Of a stretch of DNA of 64,000 nt, positions 46,815 through 55,132 are shown one piece after another; the first letter of the stretch is position 1, and every line of letters begins with the position of its first letter. The translations under genes were made by a program, and so were the position numbers. The DNA comes from Amorphoplanes friuliensis DSM 7358 (GTDB lineage: Bacteria; Actinomycetota; Actinomycetes; Mycobacteriales; Micromonosporaceae). The notes under the pieces are model-generated. The model did not search any database, was not told the origin of the DNA, and was given only the letters and a program-made list of their open reading frames with translations. Location: contig NC_022657.1 of the NCBI RefSeq assembly GCF_000494755.1, positions 5,928,001 to 5,992,000 of the forward strand, written 5' to 3'.

Positions 46815-47560
46815 GGCCAGCCTCGAGGAAGTTGGGCTCTCACCCGGCGGCCGGCCCAGGCCCAACTTCAAGGAAGTTGGGCCTCCATGGGGTTGGCCAG
46901 GCCCAACTTCAAGGAAGTCGCCCTCCAAGCGCGCGATCAGGGCCAACTACGAGGAAGTCGGGCAAGCACGCCGCCGGCCGGGCCCAACTTCAAGGAAGTC
47001 GGGCCCTCACTCGGCCGGACAGCCCCAACCTCAAGGAAGTTGTGCCCCTACGCCGCTGGCCCAGGCCCAACTTCAAGGAAGTCGGGCCCTCGCCCGGCCA
47101 GATAGGCCCAACCTCAAGGAAGTCGGGCCTTCACCCGCCCAGATAGGCCCAACCTCAAGGAAGTCGGGCCTTCACCCGCCCAGATAGGCCCAACCTCAAG
47201 GAAGTCGGGCCTTCACCCGCCCAGATAGGCCCAACCTCAAAGAAGTTGGTCCTCCACGCAGCCGGACAGCCCCAACTATAAGGAAGTCGGGCCCCCACCC
47301 GGCCGCACAGCCCCAACCTTGAGAAAGTCGGCCCTCCACGTGCCCAGCCGGGCCCAACTACAAGGAAGTCGGGCAAGCACGCCGCCAGCCAGGCCCAACT
47401 ACAAGGAAATCGGGCCCTCACCCGGCCTCAAAGAAGTCGGGCCCCACCCAGCCAGCCCAATTACAAGGAAGTCGGGCCTGCAAGCCGCCGGCCGGGCCCA
47501 ATTACAAGGAAGTCGGGCCTGCAAGCCGCCAGCCAGGTCCAACTACAAGGAAGTTGGGCC
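46815..47560. repeat. Palindrome array D: about 19 copies, period about 41 bp
   Basis: Fills the gap between the divergent GAF regulator and flavin monooxygenase genes. Copies of the shared 25-bp palindrome start at about 46815, 46859, 46900, 46941, 46981, 47022, 47064, 47105, 47146, 47187, 47228, 47269, 47310, 47351, 47392, 47421 (half copy), 47454, 47495 and 47536. The four from 47105 to 47228 are exactly 41 bp apart with nearly identical linkers. The loop is AAG in almost all copies, and the arm position TTGGG/TCGGG varies. It is the largest of the four arrays and the only one upstream of two starts. The remaining 72 and 76 bases on each side hold the promoters. No gene is supported. Confidence 0.9.
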
Positions 47561-47582
47561 CGCCCGCCGGGCCGTGAAGATG

Positions 47583-47606
47583 TGCAACACATTGCAACCC
47601 TGTTGC
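47583..47606. promoter_or_regulatory. Candidate operator before the flavin monooxygenase
   Basis: Two overlapping inverted repeats: TGCAA-CACA-TTGCA (47583-47596) and GCAAC-CCT-GTTGC (47594-47606). They end 31 bases before the ATG at 47637, right after array D. AcoR/MimR-like GAF regulators bind paired palindromes of similar size, so the divergent GAF regulator is the natural candidate. Confidence 0.5.
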
Positions 47607-47636
47607 GGAACAGGTACCACCCCGTGTGCTGAGGGC

Positions 47637-49412
47637 ATGACAGAGACACGAGATCGGGTGGAGGCGTGGCTCGCCGAGTTCGAGACCGCGCTACGCGACC
47701 GGGACGTCGAGCGGGCCGCGGCCCTCTTCGGCGTCGAGAGCTTCTGGCGCGACCTGGTCGCGTTCTCCTGGAACATCACCACCGTGGAGGGTCGTGCCGG
47801 CGTCGCCGACCTGCTCAGGGCCCGCCTAGACGACGCCGACCCGGGCAAGTTCGAGGTCGACGGCGAGCCCACGGAGGCCGGTGACGTCACCGAAGCGTGG
47901 ATCCGTTTCGAGACCCGCGTCGGCCGCGGCGCCGGGCATCTGCGGCTCAAGGATGACGGCGCGTGGACGTTGCTGACCAGTTTGCGGGAGCTCAAGGGTT
48001 TCGAGGAGGGCCGCCCGCAGGGTGTCGAGCACGAGCTCGAGCCCGGCCGCACCTCCTGGCTCGAAAGGCGCAGGACCGAGGAGCAGACCCTCGGGTACGC
48101 CGAGCAGCCGTACGTTGTGGTCATCGGTGGTGGTCAGGGCGGCATCGCGCTCGGGGCGCGGCTGCGGCAGTTGGGCGTACCGGCGTTGGTGCTGGACCGG
48201 CACGACCGGCCGGGTGATCAGTGGCGTAAGCGGTACAAGAGTCTCTGCCTGCACGATCCCGTCTGGTACGACCATCTTCCGTACCTGCCGTTCCCGAAGA
48301 ACTGGCCGGTGTTCGCGCCGAAGGACAAGATCGGTGACTGGCTGGAGATGTACACGCGGGTCATGGAGGTGCCGTACTGGTCTCGGTCCGAGGTGCGGTC
48401 GGCGAGCTTCGACGCGGACACGAAGACGTGGAGTGTCATCGTTGACCGGGACGGCGAGTCGGTCGAGTTGCGGCCGAAGCAGCTCGTGTTTGCGACCGGC
48501 ATGTCCGGCAAGGCGAACTGGCCCACGTTCCCGGGTCAGGACGTGTTCCGGGGCGAGCAGCATCACTCGAGCGGACATCCCGGCCCTGAGGCGTACCGGG
48601 GGAAAAAGGTTGTGGTGGTGGGGTCGAACAACTCGGCCTTCGACATCTGCGGTGCGCTGTGGGAGCACGGGGCCGACGTGACGATGGTGCAGCGTTCGTC
48701 GACGCACATCGTCAAGTCGGCGTCGCTGATGGACATCGGGCTCGGTGATCTCTACTCCGAGCGCGCGGTCGAGGCGGGTGTCACCACCGACAAGGCCGAC
48801 ATGATCTTCGCTTCGCTCCCCTACCGGATCATGCACGAGTTCCAGATCCCGCTGTACGAGCAGATGGCCGAACGCGACCGGGACTTCTACGCCCGCCTGG
48901 AGAAGGCCGGGTTCCGCCACGACTGGGGTGACGACGGGTCCGGCCTGTTCATGAAGTACCTGCGACGCGGGTCCGGCTACTACATCGACGTGGGTGCGGC
49001 CGAGCTCGTCGCCGACGGCCGCATCAAGCTGGTCCAGGGCCAGGTCGACCACCTGACCGAGACGGCGGTCGTGCTGCAGGACGGCACCACGCTCGACGCC
49101 GACCTGGTCGTCTACGCCACCGGCTACGGCTCGATGAACGGCTGGGTCGCCGACCTCATCGACCAGGAGACGGCCGACCGGGTCGGGAAGGTCTGGGGGC
49201 TGGGGTCCGGCACGACCAAGGATCCCGGGCCGTGGGAGGGCGAGCAGCGCAACATGTGGAAGCCGACCCAGCAGGAGAACCTGTGGTTCCACGGCGGCAA
49301 CCTGCACCAGTCGCGGCACTACTCGCTCTATCTCGCACTGCAGCTCAAGGCCCGGTACGAGGGAATACCGACCCCGGTCTACGGCCTCCAGGAGGTCCAC
49401 CACACTCAGTAG
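47637..49412 (+). CDS. Flavin-containing monooxygenase-like oxidoreductase with N-terminal NTF2-like domain
   Basis: A 591-residue protein. Residues about 1-140 are an NTF2/SnoaL-like domain (VEAWLAEFETALRDRDVERAAALFG). The rest is an NAD(P)H/FAD monooxygenase: FAD motif VVIGGGQGGIALGARLRQLG (about 160-180), the FMO fingerprint FxGxxxH as FRGEQHH (F304-H310), and the NADP motif VVVGSNNSAFDICGAL (about 326-341), then YATGYGS near the end. The family oxygenates nucleophilic N or S atoms or carries out Baeyer-Villiger reactions. The ATG at 47637 is used, with GAGGG close upstream. The divergent GAF regulator likely controls it. Overlaps the phosphodiesterase gene by 7 bases. Confidence 0.88.
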   Translation: MTETRDRVEAWLAEFETALRDRDVERAAALFGVESFWRDLVAFSWNITTVEGRAGVADLLRARLDDADPGKFEVDGEPTEAGDVTEAWIRFETRVGRGAGHLRLKDDGAWTLLTSLRELKGFEEGRPQGVEHELEPGRTSWLERRRTEEQTLGYAEQPYVVVIGGGQGGIALGARLRQLGVPALVLDRHDRPGDQWRKRYKSLCLHDPVWYDHLPYLPFPKNWPVFAPKDKIGDWLEMYTRVMEVPYWSRSEVRSASFDADTKTWSVIVDRDGESVELRPKQLVFATGMSGKANWPTFPGQDVFRGEQHHSSGHPGPEAYRGKKVVVVGSNNSAFDICGALWEHGADVTMVQRSSTHIVKSASLMDIGLGDLYSERAVEAGVTTDKADMIFASLPYRIMHEFQIPLYEQMAERDRDFYARLEKAGFRHDWGDDGSGLFMKYLRRGSGYYIDVGAAELVADGRIKLVQGQVDHLTETAVVLQDGTTLDADLVVYATGYGSMNGWVADLIDQETADRVGKVWGLGSGTTKDPGPWEGEQRNMWKPTQQENLWFHGGNLHQSRHYSLYLALQLKARYEGIPTPVYGLQEVHHTQ

Positions 49413-50134
49413 GCGAACACGTCGCCGGCCGGGACGGCATGCGTCGCGCACCCGTCCCCGGTCAGCACGTGCAGGAGGAAACTCGTCGGCCCCGGCGCAC
49501 TCTGCCGGTAGGTCGCCGAGGCGATACTCACGAGCGTCCCGGCGAACGGCACGGCGACATCGGGGTGCACGTGGCCGGCCAGCACCCGGGCGACGTTGCC
49601 CCGCCGGGCGATCACCTCACCCAGCTCGGCCGCGTCGAGCAGCCCCATACCGTCCGGGAACGGGATGCCGACGGTCACCGGCGGGTGATGCAGGCAGATG
49701 ATCGCCGGAACGTCCGGTCGCCGGCCGAGCGTCTCGTCGATCCACCGCAACTGGCCGGCGCCCAGACGCCCCTCGGGGCGGCCCGGGATCGGCGAATCGG
49801 CCACGATCACGGTCGCTTCCGGATAATCCACCGCGTACGCCAGACACGTACCCCCGGCGAGGTAACGCGTACCGCCGTGCTCGTCGACGAGGCGCTCGCC
49901 GTCGTGGTTGCCGCCGACCACGTGCACCGGGAACGGGCACCGGTCGAGGATGTCGCGCAGGACGGCGTACTCGCCCGGGCCGGCGGTCTCGACCAGGTCC
50001 CCGGTGATGACCACACAATCGGGCGGCGGCTCGAGTGCGAGCAGCCGCCCGAACGCGCGATTCAGGGCTGTCGCCGGTTCGCCTGCGAGGGCGCCGGCGA
50101 GCAGCTGCGAGTCACTGAGGTGCGCAATCATCAT
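49406..50134 (-). CDS. Calcineurin-like metallophosphoesterase (CpdA-type)
   Basis: A 242-residue protein of the class III cyclic nucleotide phosphodiesterase type. Metal motifs in order: IAHLSDSQLL (normally D-x-H; here Asp8-Ser-Gln10), VVITGDLVE, VVGGNHDGE, IICLHHPPV and AGHVHPD. All ligands but the first His are present, so activity may depend on a different second-metal geometry. The family cleaves cAMP or other phosphodiesters in two-metal sites. The ATG at 50134 lies 7 bases after TAGCGT; a second ATG follows directly. Confidence 0.85.
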   Translation of the reverse strand: MMIAHLSDSQLLAGALAGEPATALNRAFGRLLALEPPPDCVVITGDLVETAGPGEYAVLRDILDRCPFPVHVVGGNHDGERLVDEHGGTRYLAGGTCLAYAVDYPEATVIVADSPIPGRPEGRLGAGQLRWIDETLGRRPDVPAIICLHHPPVTVGIPFPDGMGLLDAAELGEVIARRGNVARVLAGHVHPDVAVPFAGTLVSIASATYRQSAPGPTSFLLHVLTGDGCATHAVPAGDVFAY

Positions 50135-50141
50135 GCGGGCG

Positions 50142-50147
50142 ACGCTA
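50142..50147 (-). promoter_or_regulatory. Probable -10 element (TAGCGT), leaderless
   Basis: TAGCGT on the minus strand ends 7 bases before the ATG of the phosphoesterase gene. Confidence 0.45.
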
Positions 50148-50189
50148 GGGACGACCGTCGGCGCCCGCTGCCCCGGAAGGGGCGATTCA

Positions 50190-50214
50190 GCGGGCGGCGG
50201 ATTCCGCCGCCCGC
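50190..50214 (-). terminator. Hairpin terminator after the PiT operon
   Basis: GCGGGCGGCG and its complement form a 10-bp stem with a 5-base loop (GATTC), 7 bases beyond the DUF3349 stop codon. Confidence 0.7.
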
Positions 50215-50221
50215 GTAACCG

Positions 50222-50548
50222 TCACTCGCCGTCGTCGGGCGGGTCCACCAGCGGCCAGCCACCGGCGGCGAGGCGGGCGGACACCCGGACCACGTCCTCC
50301 GGTGTCGCCTGCTGCAGCATGGACGCGCTGATCACCTGCTCGATGTCCTCGGTGCTGATCGGGTCGTCGCCGGACAGCACCGACTGGTCGGCGAGGTCCA
50401 CCGCAATTTTCCGGACCTCTTCCTCGGTCATCTTGCGCCGCAGCACGCCGAGCAGCGCCACGTAGTCCTGGCGCGGCACACCGGTCGGATAACCGGCCCG
50501 GAGCCACTCGACGGCCCGCATCATGAAGTTCGAACGGAGATCGCTCAC
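50222..50548 (-). CDS. DUF3349 family protein
   Basis: A 108-residue all-helical protein. It matches the DUF3349 pattern of actinobacteria: MRAVEWLRAGYPTGVPRQDYVALLGVLRRKMTEEEV, then DDPISTEDIEQVISASMLQQATPEDVVRV. Mycobacterial members have known structures but no known function. The GTG at 50548 follows AGGGG. It is the third gene of the phosphate transporter operon, 8 bases after the small membrane protein gene, which suggests a role in phosphate uptake or its control. Confidence 0.88.
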   Translation of the reverse strand: MSDLRSNFMMRAVEWLRAGYPTGVPRQDYVALLGVLRRKMTEEEVRKIAVDLADQSVLSGDDPISTEDIEQVISASMLQQATPEDVVRVSARLAAGGWPLVDPPDDGE

Positions 50549-50556
50549 AGCAACCC

Positions 50557-50868
50557 CTACTTGTCCACGATCATCGGGTAGATGTGCTCGAAGCTCAGCG
50601 CCTTACCAAAACCGCTGGCCACGATGAAGGTGATACCCAGGGCGACGCCGAGCAACACGATCGCGAACAGCGCATATCCGAGCACCGTGCCGATCGCGTG
50701 CGGCTTCGGACCGGTCACGCCGGACTCGTGCACCTCGGCGTCACCACCGGCGCCGTACGCGAGTGAGCGGATCCCGAGGGCGAAGAGCAGCGGCAGACCG
50801 GCGCCGAGGATGACACTGGCGAGCAGGACCTTCCACGCGCCTTCGAGTGCAAATCCCAGGTTGTGCAT
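50557..50868 (-). CDS. Small membrane protein of the PiT operon
   Basis: A 103-residue protein with two clear membrane segments (VLLASVILGAGLPLLFALGI and IGTVLGYALFAIVLLGVALG) joined by a charged loop of about 30 residues. AGAGGGAG precedes the ATG at 50868, 11 bases after the PiT stop. I do not recognise a named family. Its place between PiT and DUF3349 suggests an accessory subunit of the transporter. Confidence 0.82.
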   Translation of the reverse strand: MHNLGFALEGAWKVLLASVILGAGLPLLFALGIRSLAYGAGGDAEVHESGVTGPKPHAIGTVLGYALFAIVLLGVALGITFIVASGFGKALSFEHIYPMIVDK

Positions 50869-50879
50869 GTCGCTCCCTC

Positions 50880-52106
50880 TCAGCTCGCCGCACCGGCGGG
50901 CACGCGCTCGTCCGCAGGCGGCGCGCCTTCCCACTCGTCGTTGACGTTGTTGTGGTCGACCGGCGTGCGCCGCGACCGCAGCCACATGAACACGGCCGCC
51001 GCCAGCAGGATCACGAAGATCGCGAGTGAACCGGCGAGACCACCACCGAGCAGGTTGCCGACCCACCACATGACGGCGCCGACGATCGCGGCGGCCGGCA
51101 GGGTGATCAGCCAGGCGGCGACCATCCGTCCGGCGACCCGCCACCGCACCTGCGCGCCCGGCCGCCCCACACCCGAGCCGAGGATCGAGCCCGTCGCGAC
51201 GTGCGTGGTCGACAGCGCAAAGCCGAGGTGGCTCGACGACAGGATCACTGCCGCGGCCGCGGACTCCGCCGCCAGCCCCTGCGGCGGCGCGATCTCCACC
51301 AGACCCTTGCCGAGGGTACGGATGATCCGCCATCCCCCGAGATAGGTGCCGAGGGCGATCGCCAGCGCACAGGCGGCCTTGACCCAGAACGGGATGTTCT
51401 TGGTGTCGGTCCAGTCCCCCGCGGCGATCAGGGCGAGGGTGATGACACCCATCGTCTTCTGCGCGTCGTTGGTGCCGTGCGCGAGCGAGACCAGCGAAGC
51501 ACTGCCGATCTGCCCCCACCGGAACCCGTTCTCGGTGAACCGCTTGGCGACCCCCACGGTCACCCGGTAGATCAGCCAGGTACCCGCGGCGGCGACGACA
51601 CCGGCGATGACCGGCGACATCAGCGCCGGGAGGATCACCTTGCCGATGACCCCGTCGAGCTTGCTGCCGTCGCCGTTCCAGTTGACCCCGGCCCAGCCCA
51701 GCCCCGCGATGCTGGCGCCGATCAGGCCGCCGAACAACGCGTGCGAGGAGCTCGAGGGCAACCCGAGCAACCAGGTCAGGAGGTTCCAGACGATGCCGCC
51801 GACCAGGCCCGCCAGCACGATCAGCAACAGCGCCGACCCACCGTCCACGAGCAGTTCCGGCTTCGGCGTACCGTTGGAGTTCTGGATCTTGACAACGGCG
51901 TTGGTGACGGTCAGGGCAACCTCGACGGAGAGGAAAGCCCCGACGAGGTTGAGGATGCCGGAAAGGGCAACGGCGACCTTCGGCTTGAGGGCGCGGGTGG
52001 CGATGGACGTGGCCATCGCATTCGCGGTGTCGTGGAACCCGTTCGTGAAGTCGAACCCGAGAGCGGTGATCACCACCAGGGCGAGAATCACGGAAGTCTC
52101 TGTCAC
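50880..52106 (-). CDS. Inorganic phosphate transporter, PiT family
   Basis: A 408-residue membrane protein with about ten helices. The two PiT repeats show the signature as GFDFTNGFHDTANAMATSIATRAL near the N-terminus (GFHDTANA) and SLAHGTNDAQKTMGVITLAL in the second half (GTNDAQ). The family imports phosphate (often metal-phosphate) with a proton or cation. The GTG at 52106 is chosen because it starts directly before the first helix; the frame can be extended 11 codons. Directly followed by the small membrane protein and DUF3349 genes. The 227-base upstream gap contains GTGAAC and a looser repeat 11 bases on, a weak PHO-box resemblance. Confidence 0.9.
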   Translation of the reverse strand: MTETSVILALVVITALGFDFTNGFHDTANAMATSIATRALKPKVAVALSGILNLVGAFLSVEVALTVTNAVVKIQNSNGTPKPELLVDGGSALLLIVLAGLVGGIVWNLLTWLLGLPSSSSHALFGGLIGASIAGLGWAGVNWNGDGSKLDGVIGKVILPALMSPVIAGVVAAAGTWLIYRVTVGVAKRFTENGFRWGQIGSASLVSLAHGTNDAQKTMGVITLALIAAGDWTDTKNIPFWVKAACALAIALGTYLGGWRIIRTLGKGLVEIAPPQGLAAESAAAAVILSSSHLGFALSTTHVATGSILGSGVGRPGAQVRWRVAGRMVAAWLITLPAAAIVGAVMWWVGNLLGGGLAGSLAIFVILLAAAVFMWLRSRRTPVDHNNVNDEWEGAPPADERVPAGAAS

Positions 52107-52299
52107 ATGCAGATAGTCGCTCGGAGGATCAACCAGCAACAGACCCCGCAGGTAACACGTAGGAAATTTTGTCGACCGCCTCGGACCGGTCAGCGAAATT
52201 CCATCTGATGTTCACTTGCAAATGGGAATAGACAGCCAAGGGCCAGTGTTCGGCGCCGCGTGCTCTTGGAAGTCAACCAGGTCTACGGCCTGACGTGAG

Positions 52300-52329
52300 C
52301 AGGCCGGCACCCGGGTGGGTGCCGGCCTG
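52300..52329 (-). terminator. Hairpin terminator after the aminotransferase
   Basis: CAGGCCGGCACCC and its complement form a perfect 13-bp stem with a 4-base loop, 4 bases beyond the stop codon at 52334. It closes the mocR-aminotransferase unit. Confidence 0.8.
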
Positions 52330-52333
52330 GGGC

Positions 52334-53635
52334 TCAGAAGGATTCGGCGTCGGCGGTGCGGATGGCTTCGGTCAGGATGGCGAGGCCTTCGCGGGCCTCG
52401 TCCTCGGTGAGGGTGAGGGGCGGGCCCATGCGGAGGACGTTGCCGTAGAGGCCGCCCTTGCCGACCAGCAGGCCGCCCTTGCGGCATTCGTCGAAGACGC
52501 GCATGGTCGCGGCCGTGTCGGGGTCGGTGGTGCCGGGGCGGACGAACTCGATGCCGATCATCAGGCCGCGGCCGCGGATCTCGCCGACGATCTTGGTGTC
52601 GCCGAGCGCTGCGCGGAGGCCGTCGAGGAGGATCGTGCCGGTGCGTGCGGCGTTGGCCTGGAGGTCGTGGTCGAGGACGTAGTCCAGGACGGCGTTGCCT
52701 GCTGCCGTCGAGATCGGGTTGCCGCCGAAGGTGGAGAAGCTCGTGGCCGGGACGGCGTTGACCAGCTCGGCGCGGCCGACGACGCCGGCCAGGGCGAAGC
52801 CGTTGCCGATGCCCTTGGCGAAGGTGATCAGGTCGGGCTGGACGTCGTGGGCCTGGTACCCCCAGAAATGGTCACCCGTACGCCCCCAGCCGGTCTGGAC
52901 CTCGTCGGCGATGAGCAGGATGCCGTGGTTGTCGAGTTCCTTCTTCAAAGCGCCCAGCAGGCCGTCGGGGGCGTGGACAAAACCGCCGACGCCCTGGATC
53001 GGTTCGGCGATCAGGGCGGCCACGTCGCCGGAGGTGGTGGTGGCCAGGACTTCGCGGAGGTCTTCGACGGCCGCGTCGATGTGGTCGGCGTCGGAGAGGC
53101 CCTTCATGCGGCCGCGGAGGCGTTCGCCGGAGTTCAGCCAGGAGACGCTGACCGGGCTCAGGGCGCTGGCCGACCAGCTGCGGTGACCCGTGATGGCCAT
53201 CGCCGCGAAGGAGCGGCCGTGGTAGCTGTTGCGGATCGCCAGGATCTGGTTGGAGCGGCGGTGGTTCGTGGTGAAGAGCAGCGCGGCCTCGTTGGCCTCG
53301 GTGCCGGAGTTGGTGAAGAAGACCCGGGCGTCCGGGATGCCGGAGACGCGGGCGATCTTCTCGGCCAGTTCGACCTGCTGCCGGATCAGGTACAGCGTGG
53401 AGCTGTGGACGATGCCGGTGGCGAGCTGGCGTTCGACGGCCTCGCGCACCTCGGCGATGTCGTACCCGAGCATGTTGGTCAGCACGCCGCCGAAGAAGTC
53501 CAGGTAGGTGCGTCCGGCGGCGTCGGTGACACGCCGGCCGGAGCCGCTCACCAGCTCGATCGCGTTGTCGCCGTAGTACGTCGTCACCCAGGAGGGCATG
53601 ACGGCCTGGTGCCGGGCGAGCAGGTCATCGGTCAC
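52334..53635 (-). CDS. Class III aminotransferase (beta-alanine/3-aminoisobutyrate transaminase candidate)
   Basis: A 433-residue PLP enzyme of the class III (omega) aminotransferases. Motifs: FFTNSGTEANEAALLF (cofactor phosphate), LIADEVQTGWGRTGDHFWGY with the PLP-binding Asp, and the Schiff-base lysine in LITFAKGIGNGF (K274). Similar enzymes include AGXT2-type alanine-glyoxylate/3-aminoisobutyrate transaminases. In this locus it would convert beta-alanine or 3-aminoisobutyrate to malonate or methylmalonate semialdehyde, the substrate of the MmsA encoded opposite. GGAGG precedes the GTG start. It follows mocR by 18 bases. Confidence 0.88.
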   Translation of the reverse strand: MTDDLLARHQAVMPSWVTTYYGDNAIELVSGSGRRVTDAAGRTYLDFFGGVLTNMLGYDIAEVREAVERQLATGIVHSSTLYLIRQQVELAEKIARVSGIPDARVFFTNSGTEANEAALLFTTNHRRSNQILAIRNSYHGRSFAAMAITGHRSWSASALSPVSVSWLNSGERLRGRMKGLSDADHIDAAVEDLREVLATTTSGDVAALIAEPIQGVGGFVHAPDGLLGALKKELDNHGILLIADEVQTGWGRTGDHFWGYQAHDVQPDLITFAKGIGNGFALAGVVGRAELVNAVPATSFSTFGGNPISTAAGNAVLDYVLDHDLQANAARTGTILLDGLRAALGDTKIVGEIRGRGLMIGIEFVRPGTTDPDTAATMRVFDECRKGGLLVGKGGLYGNVLRMGPPLTLTEDEAREGLAILTEAIRTADAESF

Positions 53636-53653
53636 GGGTTCCTCCTACGGGAG

Positions 53654-55030
53654 TCAGCGCCAGCCGCGCGGGTGCGGGCGGGAACGGTTGCCGCTGGCGC
53701 GCGAGGGCGCACCGGCAGCGGAGGCGAGGATCTGTGCCAGGGAGTCGAAGTCGTCGCGGATCAGGCCGACGGTCACCCGGACGTGGTCGGCGCCGAGGGG
53801 TGTGACCTCGAACGGCGCGCCGGGGGCGACGGCGATGCCGTGGGCGGCGAGGGCGAGCATGGCCATCTGCTGGTCCTCGACGGTCAGCCACAGGTTGATG
53901 CCGTCGGCGGACACCGCGGTCGCGCCGTGGGCGGCGAGTGCGGTCAGGAGGGCGGCGCGGCGCTGGGCGTACACGTCGCGGGCGGCGGCGATCTGCGCGA
54001 TCGCGTCGGCGGAGGTCAGCAGGTCGAGCAGGACGGCCTGGAGCAGGCGGCTGGACCAGCCGGGACCGAGCAGGCGGCGGTCGGCGATCGCGGTGATCAC
54101 CGCGGCCGGGCCGCCGAGGGCGGCCAGCCGCAGGTCGGGACCGTGGCTCTTGGAGAATCCGGCGACGTGGACGGTCCGGTCCGGCAGGCGGGTCCCCAGG
54201 CTGACCGGGGGCGCGGTTGCGATGTCCCCGGCGTGGTCGTCCTCCACGATCGTGACTTCCGGGTACGCCGCCAGCACGTCCGCCAGCTCGGAGACCCGGC
54301 GGGCGGTCAGGCTCACCCCGGTGGGGTTGTGCGCCCGCGGCTGCAGGAAGACCGCGACCGGGTCGTAGGTCTTGAGGGCCTCGCCGAGCGCGTCCGGGCA
54401 CATCCCGTGCTCGTCGATCGGCACGCCGACGACCGTCGCGCCGGCCGCTTCGAGCAGGTCGAGCACGGGCGGGAAGGCCGGGTTCTCCACCAGGACGTGA
54501 TCTCCGAAGCGGACGACCGTCGCGGTCACCCGGTCGAGCGCGTCGAGGGCACCGTCCACCACGGTCAACTGCTCGACCTGGTACGGCCACCGTCGCCGCA
54601 ACGCCGCCTCCAGGGGCGGCAGCACCGGACCCTCGAGATAACTCGTGGTGAGCCGGGCATCGCCGACACGTTTGAGGGACTCGGTCAGGTTGGGCAACAG
54701 ATCGTGGTCGGGGACGCCGGTCGAGAAGTCGCGCACCACTCCCTGTAACAAGCCGCCGAGTTGGGCGTACCGGAGTCTCTGCCGTGGGAGGGCCGGGGTG
54801 GTGACGAACGAGCCGGACCGGCCGCGGGTCTGGATCGCGCCCGCGCGGGTCAGGCTGCGCCAGGCCTCACTCACCGTGGTCGGGCTGACCCCGAGCTCCC
54901 GGGCGACGTCACGCACCGTGGGCAGCCTCGCGCCGACCGGCAGCTCACCGGCGGTGACGAGGCGGCTGACGGCCGCGGCGATGCCCCGGGCGCTGCGGTC
55001 GTCGACCGCGCCGGCGATGAGCCCCAGCAA
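53654..55030 (-). CDS. MocR/PdxR-type regulator (GntR helix-turn-helix fused to aminotransferase fold)
   Basis: A 458-residue fusion. Residues 10-75 are a GntR winged helix (GELPVGARLPTVRDVARELGVSPTTVSEAWRSLTRAG), and about 110-440 an aminotransferase class I fold with a Schiff-base lysine in HVAGFSKSHGPDLRL. Such proteins sense PLP or an amino-acid aldimine and regulate nearby genes. The start is taken as the TTG at 55030, which has GGGAGG at 8 bases' distance; no ATG or GTG fits as well. It is the first gene before the aminotransferase and divergent from the pyrimidine operon, so it probably controls both. Confidence 0.85.
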   Translation of the reverse strand: MLGLIAGAVDDRSARGIAAAVSRLVTAGELPVGARLPTVRDVARELGVSPTTVSEAWRSLTRAGAIQTRGRSGSFVTTPALPRQRLRYAQLGGLLQGVVRDFSTGVPDHDLLPNLTESLKRVGDARLTTSYLEGPVLPPLEAALRRRWPYQVEQLTVVDGALDALDRVTATVVRFGDHVLVENPAFPPVLDLLEAAGATVVGVPIDEHGMCPDALGEALKTYDPVAVFLQPRAHNPTGVSLTARRVSELADVLAAYPEVTIVEDDHAGDIATAPPVSLGTRLPDRTVHVAGFSKSHGPDLRLAALGGPAAVITAIADRRLLGPGWSSRLLQAVLLDLLTSADAIAQIAAARDVYAQRRAALLTALAAHGATAVSADGINLWLTVEDQQMAMLALAAHGIAVAPGAPFEVTPLGADHVRVTVGLIRDDFDSLAQILASAAGAPSRASGNRSRPHPRGWR

Positions 55031-55098
55031 ACCGTCAGCCTCCCGATCGGGCTCGGTGCGAATTTTCTCGACCGAAACATTTGGTAACAGCCGAGCAA

Positions 55099-55127
55099 TT
55101 GTTCGCCCTGAGCTGTGTCATTAGTGT
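55099..55127 (+). promoter_or_regulatory. Candidate promoter of the pyrimidine operon (TTGTTC-N17-TAGTGT)
   Basis: TTGTTC at 55099-55104 and TAGTGT at 55122-55127 are 17 bases apart, in the 225-base gap between the divergent mocR and beta-ureidopropionase genes. It leaves a leader of about 120 bases. Confidence 0.5.
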
Positions 55128-55132
55128 CCTAC

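Noticed and set aside
46815..47560. A CRISPR array (regular repeats at 41-bp spacing)
   Set aside because: The conserved part is a 25-bp palindrome and the 16-bp linkers are themselves near-identical in many units, so there are no diverse spacers; no cas gene is nearby.
52107..52260. A PHO box upstream of the PiT gene
   Set aside because: Only one half-site (GTGAAC) is clear; the second repeat 11 bases on matches poorly.
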